Shown piece by piece: positions 13,798 through 21,275 of a stretch of DNA of 21,275 bases (its first letter is position 1; every line of letters begins with the position of its first letter). The notes beneath the pieces were generated by a model. That model saw nothing but the letters and a program-made list of their open reading frames with translations, made no database searches and was not told where the DNA came from. The translations under genes and the position numbers were made by a program. This DNA is from a virus. The stretch is from positions 1 through 21,275 of IMG/VR virus record IMGVR_UViG_3300044994_000189, one strand, 5' to 3'.

Positions 13798-16196
13798 TGG
13801 CGCGGCGGCCCATCATCCGCCAAGGCGGGCGGCCCCTCGGCGCGGTGGCGCAGCTTGTCAACGTGCCCGCGCTCGGCGGCACCAGCGCCGCCGCCGCCGG
13901 CCTCGCCGGCGAACTCAACCGCGTGCTCGAAGGCCGCCTGCGCGCGGCCGAGGAGCGCGCCATGCGCGAAGGCCTCGAAGCGGGGCGCGTCGCCGGCGCC
14001 GAAGACCCCGCCGCGCGCATGGACCCCGACACGGTGCGCGGCGCGGCGTTCAACCGCGGCGCCATCGAAACCGGCGCGCGCCGGCTCGAGACGCAATTGC
14101 GCACCCGGCTCGACGAACTCGCGCGCGAACACGCCGCCGATCCCGGCGCGCTGCAGACCCAGGCGCAGGACTACATCGCCGGCATCGCGCGCAACCTGCC
14201 AGCCGACCTCCGCCCCGTGTTCGACACCGCCGCCGAGGCGGTGCTGCGCCCCTACGTGACGCAGGCCACGCGCGAGCAGGAACGCGCCGTCGCCGATGAG
14301 CGCCTGGCCAGCTTCGCCGAGGCCACGCGCGAGCGGCTCGCCGCCATCACCCGCAACGCCCGCAACGCACCGGCAGACCCCGCCGCCGCCGCGGCGCTGC
14401 GCCAGGACCTCGACGCCATGCGCCAGGACCTGGTGGCGCTCGGCCCCCGCAGCGCCTTCACCTTCCGGGGTGTGCGCTACGAGGCCGACCCGACGCGCGC
14501 GGGCGCCATCAGCCTGGTCGACATGGAGCGGCAGCTCGGCAGCATCGAGCGCGAGACGGCCGAACAGGCCGCGCTCGGCGCCTATGAGCGCGGGCCGCGC
14601 ACCAATAGCTGGATCGACGGATGGGTCAGCCGCGCGCGCGCGCAGGGCGTGCCCGGCCTCGACCAGGACGGCATCGACCGCGTCGAGGCGCGCATGCGCG
14701 CCGACGCCAACCGCCGCCAGCACGAGGCGGACCGCGCCGCCGCCCGCGCCGAGCGCGAGGAGCAGGCGCGGCTCAGGCTGCTCGGCCAGAGCATCACCGA
14801 GGCCGCCGCACTGGCCCGCGCCGGCTACATGCCCGCCAACATCGACGCGCTGCGCGAGGCCGCCGCCGGCACGCCGCTTGCCGCCGCCGTGCGCGACGTG
14901 GCCGACACGGCCTTGCAGGTGCAGGGGTTCCGGCTGCTGCCCGCCGCCACGCAGGTGGCCGCCATCACCGCGCTCACCCAGCGGCTCGAGGCGGGCCAGG
15001 GCACGGCCGAGGACGTGGCGCAGCGCGACCGGTTCATGGCCGTCTATACCGCGCAGCAGCGCGCGGCGGAGGCGGATGCGCTGTCGGCCTACGCCGCCTC
15101 GACCGGCGCGGCCCTGCCGCCGCTCGACCTCGCCAACCCCGAGAGCCTCACCGCGCGCGTGCAGCTCGCAGAGCAAGCGGCGGTGCATTTCGGCCGCGCC
15201 GGTGCTGCGCCCTTCACCGCCGCCGAGGCCGACGCGCTGGTCGCCCGCTTCGGCGCGGCGCGCACGCCACAGGAGATGGCGGCCGTGCTTGAGCCCTTCA
15301 TCAACGCGCCCCCCACGGTGCGGCAGGCCGCCGTGCAGATGTTCGAGCGGCAGCGCGGCGACAACCGCCTGCCCGCGGGTACGATGGCGTTGGTCATGGA
15401 TGCGCTGCGCGAGCCCGCAGGCCGCCAGCGGGCCTATGCGCTGCTCGGCGCGCTGCTGGCCGATGCGCCGAAGGTCGAGGGCGGGCAGCAGGCCATCCTC
15501 CGCACCGAGATCGACCGCACCATGGGCACCGGCGTCAGCGGCGCGCGGCGTCAGGCCATGCAAGCCTCGGGCGACATGCGGCCTGCCGCCCTCGACCATC
15601 GCGACCGGGCGCTGATCGAGCGCCTGGCGCAGCAGCAGATGGCCGCTGGCGTGGCCGCGCGGCAGGCGGTGGCAAATGCGCGGTCCATGCTCTACGGCCA
15701 CCTGCAGGAAATCGACCAACCCGACTTCGCGCATGTCTATTTTCCCGCCACCGTCGATGCCGCCCAAGTCCAGCGCGGCCTGCGCGTCTTGCGCACCGAG
15801 GCCGCGCTGGCGGTGCTCGAGGCGCCGGAGCCCGAGCGCACCGGCCCGGCCGCGCGTGGCGATGCCGTCGCCGTCGATCGCCAGCGGCGGCTTGACCGCG
15901 CCATCGCCCTCGCGCGCCAGGGCACGTGGATCAACGACGGCGGCGGCTTCGCGCTGATCGCGCCCGAAACCGGCGAGCCCGTGGCCGTGCGCGACCGCGT
16001 GCAGCGCCTGACCGTCGAGGACGTGCTCGCCGCCAGCCGCCGCGTGCCCGGTGCCGACGCCGAGCTGCAGCGCCGCTTTGAGCAGCGGTTGGCGGAGATA
16101 CGCCGCACCCTTGCCCCGCCACGCTCGCGACCGCCGCCGCCGCCCGGCGCGCCCATGCCGCCGGCCGACGCCACGCAGCCGGTGATCGCGCCATGA
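13797..16196 (+). CDS. Large internal virion protein, T7 gp15-like by position
   Basis: This encodes a 799-residue protein (T7 gp15 has 747), starting in a TGATG overlap. It is helical throughout with many Ala, Arg and Glu residues, for example ELNRVLEGRLRAAEERAM, long charged helices around residues 140-330, and repeated IDALREAAAG- and VAAITALTQRLEAGQ-like helices. The C-terminus is a basic Pro-rich tail (PPRSRPPPPPGAPMPP). There is no membrane helix and no clear lytic transglycosylase motif. As a member of the ejection set it should form part of the core above the portal and then the channel across the periplasm. The assignment relies on order, size and helical character. Confidence 0.75.
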   Translation: MARRPIIRQGGRPLGAVAQLVNVPALGGTSAAAAGLAGELNRVLEGRLRAAEERAMREGLEAGRVAGAEDPAARMDPDTVRGAAFNRGAIETGARRLETQLRTRLDELAREHAADPGALQTQAQDYIAGIARNLPADLRPVFDTAAEAVLRPYVTQATREQERAVADERLASFAEATRERLAAITRNARNAPADPAAAAALRQDLDAMRQDLVALGPRSAFTFRGVRYEADPTRAGAISLVDMERQLGSIERETAEQAALGAYERGPRTNSWIDGWVSRARAQGVPGLDQDGIDRVEARMRADANRRQHEADRAAARAEREEQARLRLLGQSITEAAALARAGYMPANIDALREAAAGTPLAAAVRDVADTALQVQGFRLLPAATQVAAITALTQRLEAGQGTAEDVAQRDRFMAVYTAQQRAAEADALSAYAASTGAALPPLDLANPESLTARVQLAEQAAVHFGRAGAAPFTAAEADALVARFGAARTPQEMAAVLEPFINAPPTVRQAAVQMFERQRGDNRLPAGTMALVMDALREPAGRQRAYALLGALLADAPKVEGGQQAILRTEIDRTMGTGVSGARRQAMQASGDMRPAALDHRDRALIERLAQQQMAAGVAARQAVANARSMLYGHLQEIDQPDFAHVYFPATVDAAQVQRGLRVLRTEAALAVLEAPEPERTGPAARGDAVAVDRQRRLDRAIALARQGTWINDGGGFALIAPETGEPVAVRDRVQRLTVEDVLAASRRVPGADAELQRRFEQRLAEIRRTLAPPRSRPPPPPGAPMPPADATQPVIAP

Positions 16197-18580
16197 CCGA
16201 GCTGCTCGACACGGCGCCCGAGGGCGAGACCGTCGACCTCGCCACCTGGGCCTGGCGCGGCGCGGCGCCGCCGACCGGCCGCGGCGCCTTCCTGCGCGCC
16301 AACGCGGCGCAGAACTGGTGGTCCAGCGGCGCCGGCCAGGGCTTCGCACAGCAGGGCGCGGCCCGCGCCGATGACGGCGATGTGTACCTCACCGAACGCG
16401 AGTGGCGCGCCAGCCCCGAGTTCCGCGAGGGGCTGCGCTACGAACCGGGGCTGAGCCGCGGCCGCGCGCGGTTCAACGCCGTCATCTACGACCAGAACCG
16501 CGTGCGCGAGGACGTGATCCAGCGCCGCGATGCGGGCATCGTCGACACGGTGCTCGGCTTCGGCGCGGCCATGATCGGCGGCCTGGCGTCGCCCGAGAAC
16601 TTCATTCCCTTCACCGGCCCCGCCTGGCGCGCGGCGCAGATCGCACGCTTCGGCTCCATCGGCGGGCGCGCCGTGGCAGGTGCGGCCGACGCCGCCATCG
16701 GCACCACGCTTGTCTCGCCCGTGGTCATCGCCAGCCAGCAGCGCTTCGGCGACAGTGTGGGCCTTGCCGACGCCCTGCTCGACATCGCCATGGGCGCTGC
16801 CCTCGGCTCGGTGCTCGGCGCCGGCTCGGGCGTGCTGGCGCGCTGGACGGGGCGGGATGCCACGCTCTTCGCCACCCAGCGCGCCTACGCCGCCGCCGCC
16901 CAGCAGCTCGACGAGGCCGCCGCCGCGCTTGCCGAGGGCCGCCCCGTGCGCATCGACCCCGCCCTGCAGCGCGAGATCGAGGCGCTGCGCGGACAGGTCG
17001 CCGAACTCGATGCCGCGCGGCAGGAGGCGCTCGCCGCGGCCGACGCGGCGCGCCGCGCCGCCGACGCCAGCGGCAGGCTTGCCGACATCGGCCCTGGCGT
17101 GGAGGTGCGCGTGCGCGCCGGTGCTGACAGCGATATCACCTTCGCCACGCGCTACGAGGTGGTGGAGGCCGAGACGCTGATCACCAGCCACGCGCTGGAC
17201 GGCCAGATCAACCCAGCCTTCGACCAGACGCTGCAGATCCGCGAGCGCGACCGCGACGCCTCGATGATCGCCACCCGCCAGCGCGCCTCGAACCTCGACC
17301 CGGCGCAACTGCTGGGGTCTCCCCTCGGCTCGACCGGCGCGCCCATCGTCGCGCCCGACGGCACGGTCGAGTCGGGCAACGGCCGCACCCTGTCGCTGCG
17401 GCTCGCTTACGCCGAGGCCATGCCGGGCGCGCAGACGTATCGCGACACGCTGGCGCGGCTTGGCTTCAGCGTGGATGGCATGCGCGCGCCCGTGCTGATC
17501 CGCCGCCGCATCGAGGACTTCCCCGACATCGAGACCCGCCGCCGCGCGGCCGATGACATGAACCGCGACGTGGTCGAGCGGAAGACCGCCGCCGAGGACG
17601 CCGCCGCCGATGCGCGGCTGCTCACCCCCGCCGTGGTCGCCGAGCTGCGCCCCGGCGCGCTGACCTCGGCCGGCAATGCCGCCTTCGTGCGCGCCTTCGT
17701 CGCCGCCCTGCCGGCGCCCGAGCGCGCCGCCATGACCGGGCCTGACGGCGCCTTGTCGGCCGACGGGCTGCGCCGGCTGGAGCGCGCCGTGCAGGCCGCG
17801 GCCTATGCCGACCGCAGCCTCGTGGCCACGCTGCTCGAGGACCCCTCGGACGACCTCAACCGCCTCGGCCGGGTGCTGCGGGCGGCCGCGCCGTCGGTGC
17901 TGGCCTGGCGCGCCGCCGTGGCGGAGGGACGTGTCATCGCCCAGCTTGACGGCACCACCGACCTGGTGGCCGCCGCCATGCTGATCGCCGATGCCCGCCG
18001 CAAAGGCCGCCCGCTGGTCGACCTGCTGAGCATTCCCGCCGACATGTTCGGCGACGGCCCCACCGCCACCACGCGGTTGTGGCTGTCGCTGATGCTTGAG
18101 CGCCGCGCCAACGGCACCGCCGCCATCGCCGACCCCGACAGGATCGCCGCGCGGGTGGACGCCGCGCGCAGGCTGGCGGAGGACAGCCCGCAGGCGCCCG
18201 ACATGTTCGGCGCGCCGCCGCCGACCATCCGCTCCGTGCTGGCCACGCTGCATCTGCGCGAGAGCATCGACCTGCCCTTCCTGCCCGACGCCATCCGCGA
18301 CTTCGCCGACCCACCCGCCCGCAGCCTTGCCGGCCCGCCGGCGGAGGCGCCGCCGCCGCCGCGCGCCGCAACAGACCCTGCCGCCGCGGCAACGCCACGC
18401 ACCGCCGACCCGGAGCTCGACCTGATCGCCGCCGCCGTCGATGACCTCGCCCGCGCCGGCGCGCTCACCGAGGCCGACGCCGCGGCGCTGCGCGCGGGCA
18501 ACCGGGCGGGCGACCAGGCCGAGGCCATGGCCGACGCGCTCGAAGCCGCCGGCGCCTGCATGCTGAGGGCCGCGCTATGA
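16193..18580 (+). CDS. Ejected internal virion protein with a DdrB/ParB-like domain (polyvalent protein)
   Basis: This encodes a 795-residue protein. Residues about 115-220 hold two hydrophobic Gly/Ala-rich segments (VLGFGAAMIGG; LLDIAMGAALGSVLGAG) that could enter a membrane. A coiled coil spans about 230-300. Residues about 315-470 match the ParB-like domain of the phage P1 DdrB type: YEVVEAETLITSH, INPAFDQTLQIRERDRDAS, APIVAPDGTVESGNGRTLSL with Glu393, Gly395, Asn396, Gly397 and Arg398, then a helical part with DMNRDVVERKTAAEDAAADA. The C-terminal third is helical. Such domains occur in polyvalent proteins thought to enter the cell with the DNA and counter host restriction. Here the gene stands in the internal virion set, ATGA-coupled on both sides. 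Its exact activity is unknown. Confidence 0.8.
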   Translation: MTELLDTAPEGETVDLATWAWRGAAPPTGRGAFLRANAAQNWWSSGAGQGFAQQGAARADDGDVYLTEREWRASPEFREGLRYEPGLSRGRARFNAVIYDQNRVREDVIQRRDAGIVDTVLGFGAAMIGGLASPENFIPFTGPAWRAAQIARFGSIGGRAVAGAADAAIGTTLVSPVVIASQQRFGDSVGLADALLDIAMGAALGSVLGAGSGVLARWTGRDATLFATQRAYAAAAQQLDEAAAALAEGRPVRIDPALQREIEALRGQVAELDAARQEALAAADAARRAADASGRLADIGPGVEVRVRAGADSDITFATRYEVVEAETLITSHALDGQINPAFDQTLQIRERDRDASMIATRQRASNLDPAQLLGSPLGSTGAPIVAPDGTVESGNGRTLSLRLAYAEAMPGAQTYRDTLARLGFSVDGMRAPVLIRRRIEDFPDIETRRRAADDMNRDVVERKTAAEDAAADARLLTPAVVAELRPGALTSAGNAAFVRAFVAALPAPERAAMTGPDGALSADGLRRLERAVQAAAYADRSLVATLLEDPSDDLNRLGRVLRAAAPSVLAWRAAVAEGRVIAQLDGTTDLVAAAMLIADARRKGRPLVDLLSIPADMFGDGPTATTRLWLSLMLERRANGTAAIADPDRIAARVDAARRLAEDSPQAPDMFGAPPPTIRSVLATLHLRESIDLPFLPDAIRDFADPPARSLAGPPAEAPPPPRAATDPAAAATPRTADPELDLIAAAVDDLARAGALTEADAAALRAGNRAGDQAEAMADALEAAGACMLRAAL

Positions 18581-21186
18581 CGAGCGCGCGGGAGTGCATC
18601 GACACCATCAAGGCCGCCGGCAAGGGCCTGCTCGACGATGACCAGGTGCTCGAGCTGGTCGAGCGTGTGCAGGCGCGGCTGGACCGCGCACGGGCAGAGC
18701 GCCAGGCCGCGCGCGCCGACGTGACGCTGCGCGAGGGCCTCAAGCAGGATGCCGAGGCGCTGCGGCTCGAAGCCGCGCTCGCGCGCAAGCATGCGGCGCT
18801 GACCGTGCTGGCCCGCCAGCGCGTGCTGGGCCAGGTGGCGCTGATGCGGCAGCAGGGGCTCGACCCGCGCCGCGCCTTCCTCGCCGTGCTGGAAGGCAGC
18901 GCGCGCGGCATTCAGGGCGCGCGCGCCTCGGTCGCCGCCGCGCAAGGCGGCTATCGCGCAAGCTATCTCGGCCAGATGTTCACCGCGCTCGACGAGCTCG
19001 GCCCCGGCGTGATCGCCGCGCTGCGCGATGGCGAGGCCTTCCAGGATCAGGTGGTGCGCGAGATGCGCGCCCTCGGCAAGGGCGGGCAGGTCAAGGGCGC
19101 GCCGGTCAGCGGCAACGCGCTGGCGCAGCAGGTGGCGCAGGTCTTCGCCCGCGTGGCCGACCTCAGCCGCCGCGACCTCAACCGCCTGGGCGGCATGGTC
19201 GGCGACCTCGAGGGCTGGACGCCGCAGGCGCATGACCGCGACCGCATCGCCCGCGCCGGCCGCGACGCCTGGATCGAAACGATCCTGCCGCGGCTCGATC
19301 TCGAGCGCTCCTTCCCCGACGCCGCCGGAGACGAGAAAACCGTGCGCGGCATCCTCGCCGAGCTGTTCGACAGCATCACCAGCAACGTCGACCGTGTCGC
19401 GCCGGAGCGCGACCAGGCGCTCGCCGCCTCGCGCGTGACACCCACGCCGAACCTCGCGCGCACGCTCAGCCGCCACCGCACGCTGCATTTCCGCGATGCC
19501 GATGCGTGGCTGGAATACCGGCAGCAGTTCGGCACCGGCCACATCTTCGACGCCATGATCGGCCACCTCGAACGCGCCGCGCGCATCGCCGGGCAGATGG
19601 AGGTGCTGGGGCCGAACCCGGCCTTCACGCTGCAGACGGCGCTCGACGCCGTGCGGCTCGACATCCGCAACGACCCGGCCATCCCGCCGGAGGCCAAGGA
19701 GGCGCTCGCCGCCCCGCTCACCTTGCAAGGCAGCGGCGGCATCGCCTCCGCCTATGCCGAGGTCCAGGGCTTGACCTTCGGCATAGGCGGCAGCAAGACG
19801 GCGGCGCACATCATGTCGGAAATGCGCGCCTGGCAAGGTGTCGCCAAGCTCGCCGGCGCGTTCATCAGCGCGTTCTTCTCCGATCCCTGGATTCAGGCCG
19901 CGCACCAGAAGTTCCTCGGCCGCGGCTGGGGCAACGCCCTCGCGAGGCAGGTGTCGGAGATGCTCGCGGGCGTCGCCTCCGCCGACCGCCGCCGCATGGG
20001 CTGGCAGCTTGGACAGGGCTTCGACACGCTGGCGCAGACCATCACCAGCAGCTACTTCGTGCATGACGGCCAGCCCGGCGTGATGCAGCGGCTGCTCACC
20101 TGGACCATGCGCTATCAGGGCCTCGCCTGGCTGACCGACACCCTGCGCAGCACCGGGGCGCGCATGATGGCCGAGCAGTTGGGCCAGGCGGCCGGCGTGC
20201 CATGGAGCAGGATCGACGCGCCGCTGCGCCACGCGCTCGGCCTGCACAACATCGGCGAGGCCGAGTGGGCGGCGATCAGCCAAGCGAAGGCCCGCCACGC
20301 CGGGGGCAAGGCGTTCATCACTCCCGATGCCGTGCGCGACCTGCCCGATGAGGCCATCGTGCCGCTCCTCGGCGAGCGGCTGAGCCGCGCCGAGGAAGCC
20401 GCGCGCAAGCGGGGCGGCGACCAGGAAGCGGCCGAGATGCGCGCGCGGCTGATCGGCGACGAACGGCGGCGGCTCGAAATCGCGCTGCACCGCTACATCA
20501 ACGACGAGCTGCGCAGCTTCGCCGTGCTCGAGCCCGGCGCGCAGGTCCGCCGCGTCACGCTCAACGGCACCCAGCGCGGCACCTATGCCGGCGAGGCGCT
20601 GCGCATGCTCGCCACCTTCAAGAGCTTTCCCGTCGGCTTCACCCTCGGCCCGCTGGCACGCCAGTGGCACGGCGGGCCGGCGCAGCGCTCCGCCGGCATC
20701 GGCAACATCGCCATGCTGATCGGCGGGCTCGCGGTGCTCGGCTATGCCGCGATGACGGCCAAGGACTTCGTGCGCGGCTACGGCCCGCGTGACCCCACAA
20801 AGCTCAACACCATCCTTGCCGCGCTGCTGCAATCGGGGGGCTTGGGCATCTACGGCGACTTCCTCTTCGGAGAGGCCAACCGCTTCGGCGGCTCCACGCT
20901 CGCCACCGTCGCCGGCCCGGTGATCGGCGAGGCCGCCAGCCTGGTTGACCTCGCGCAGCGCGCGCGCTCGGGCGAGGCCACGGCCGCGGAGGCGCTCAAC
21001 TGGCTGCTCCGCAACACGCCGTTTATCAACCTGTGGTATGTCCGCCCCGCGCTCGACTACGCCATCCTCAACGAGATGCGCGATGCCGTGAGCCCCGGCT
21101 TCATCCAGCGCCAGCAGTTGCAGCGTTACCGCGATTACGGCCAAGACCCGCTGCCCTGGGGCGGGCAGCAGCTCGACGTGTTCTGA
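18577..21186 (+). CDS. Large internal virion/ejection protein, last of the core set (gp16-like by position)
   Basis: This encodes an 869-residue protein, ATGA-coupled to the previous gene. Residues 1-100 are coiled coil (DQVLELVERVQARLDRAR). The middle contains AHIMSEMRAWQGVAKLAGAF and FSDPWIQAAHQKFLGRGWGN. From about residue 510 come conserved-looking blocks: TWTMRYQGLAWLTDTLRS, GLHNIGEAEWAAI, FITPDAVRDLPDE, LHRYINDELRSFAVLEPGA and ATFKSFPVGF. A hydrophobic segment near 710-725 (IAMLIGGLAVLGYAAM) is followed by GIYGDFLFGEANRFGGS. These C-terminal blocks recur in phage internal and polyvalent-type large proteins. T7 gp16 is longer (1318) and has an N-terminal transglycosylase domain, which is not seen here. 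The role is inferred: part of the trans-envelope DNA ejection channel. Confidence 0.78.
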   Translation: MTSARECIDTIKAAGKGLLDDDQVLELVERVQARLDRARAERQAARADVTLREGLKQDAEALRLEAALARKHAALTVLARQRVLGQVALMRQQGLDPRRAFLAVLEGSARGIQGARASVAAAQGGYRASYLGQMFTALDELGPGVIAALRDGEAFQDQVVREMRALGKGGQVKGAPVSGNALAQQVAQVFARVADLSRRDLNRLGGMVGDLEGWTPQAHDRDRIARAGRDAWIETILPRLDLERSFPDAAGDEKTVRGILAELFDSITSNVDRVAPERDQALAASRVTPTPNLARTLSRHRTLHFRDADAWLEYRQQFGTGHIFDAMIGHLERAARIAGQMEVLGPNPAFTLQTALDAVRLDIRNDPAIPPEAKEALAAPLTLQGSGGIASAYAEVQGLTFGIGGSKTAAHIMSEMRAWQGVAKLAGAFISAFFSDPWIQAAHQKFLGRGWGNALARQVSEMLAGVASADRRRMGWQLGQGFDTLAQTITSSYFVHDGQPGVMQRLLTWTMRYQGLAWLTDTLRSTGARMMAEQLGQAAGVPWSRIDAPLRHALGLHNIGEAEWAAISQAKARHAGGKAFITPDAVRDLPDEAIVPLLGERLSRAEEAARKRGGDQEAAEMRARLIGDERRRLEIALHRYINDELRSFAVLEPGAQVRRVTLNGTQRGTYAGEALRMLATFKSFPVGFTLGPLARQWHGGPAQRSAGIGNIAMLIGGLAVLGYAAMTAKDFVRGYGPRDPTKLNTILAALLQSGGLGIYGDFLFGEANRFGGSTLATVAGPVIGEAASLVDLAQRARSGEATAAEALNWLLRNTPFINLWYVRPALDYAILNEMRDAVSPGFIQRQQLQRYRDYGQDPLPWGGQQLDVF

Positions 21187-21192
21187 CAGGAG
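21187..21192 (+). promoter_or_regulatory. Ribosome-binding site of the tail fibre gene
   Basis: CAGGAG directly follows the stop of the preceding gene and stands 6 bases before the ATG at 21199, supporting that start. Confidence 0.6.
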
Positions 21193-21198
21193 CCGCCT

Positions 21199-21275
21199 AT
21201 GAGTTTGCCCGCCAACACCCGCCGCGACCGTTACGTGGCCAACCAGGGCCAGACGGTCTTTCCCTACACGTTCCG
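21199..21275 (+). CDS. Tail fibre or tailspike protein, N-terminus only (cut by window edge)
   Basis: Only the first 25 residues are visible. They read MSLPANTRRDRYVANQGQ followed by TVFPYTF. The Y-x-A-N-G/Q-x-QTVFPYTF pattern is the common virion-anchoring start of podophage tail fibres and spikes of the T7/P22-like kind. The position right after the internal core genes matches T7 gene 17. The receptor-binding or depolymerase part lies outside the window. Confidence 0.8.
   Translation, partial: MSLPANTRRDRYVANQGQTVFPYTF

Noticed and set aside
17803-21144. Very long antisense open frame (1113 residues), with others such as 1484-3958, 11141-13231, 13767-16349 and 15737-18253
   Set aside because: They mirror well-supported + strand virion genes. 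In DNA with nearly all G/C third positions, stop codons are rare on the opposite strand. The products are His/Arg/Ala/Gly-rich with no recognisable domains.
1-21275. CRISPR arrays, tRNA genes, insertion sequences, integrase or attachment sites
   Set aside because: Nothing with regular repeat-spacer structure, tRNA-like folds, transposase motifs or terminal inverted repeats was noticed on either strand.

Overview
The window is one continuous stretch of a tailed-phage structural region, all genes on the + strand. The virus is a short-tailed (podovirus) phage or prophage of the T7/BPP-1-like type. The DNA is very GC-rich with strongly G/C third codon positions, which suggests a high-GC host. Protein style loosely fits an alphaproteobacterium, but nothing here identifies the host: no integrase, repressor, attachment site, tRNA or bacterial gene is visible. 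Both ends cut through genes (terminase on the left, tail fibre on the right).

Layout. 1-2603: packaging end with the large terminase (5' truncated) and four small genes (a possible ribbon-helix-helix protein, an unknown, a possible papain-like cysteine peptidase relative, a short coiled-coil protein). 2600-5408: portal, Bbp19-like protein and scaffold, each starting in an ATGA overlap with the gene before it. 5409-5706: the only long non-coding stretch, with a candidate promoter, strong hairpins and a short direct repeat, in front of the major capsid gene (5707-6546). 6557-10680: an accessory cassette between capsid and tail genes. It holds three adjacent genes sharing one small domain (the third fused to a lectin-like beta-sandwich), an SGNH-type esterase, a Gp80-type tail-fibre-like protein, a 55-residue basic protein, an unrecognised protein and a membrane-anchored coiled-coil protein. 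10680-13225: tail tubular proteins A and B. 13237-21186: four internal virion or ejection proteins, one carrying a DdrB/ParB-like domain. 21199-end: start of the tail fibre or spike.

How it works together. Terminase, portal, scaffold and capsid make and fill the head. The two tubular proteins form the short tail. The internal proteins are probably ejected to build a channel across the envelope and act inside the cell. The cassette proteins probably decorate the virion and touch or modify surface glycans. Fifteen of 23 gene junctions overlap, so translational coupling is extensive. A perfect UUCG-loop hairpin at 6865-6890 separates the capsid and first accessory gene from everything downstream and may set their higher expression.

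The least ordinary parts are the ParB-like ejected protein, the tandem three-gene domain family beside the esterase, and the structured leader ahead of the capsid gene.
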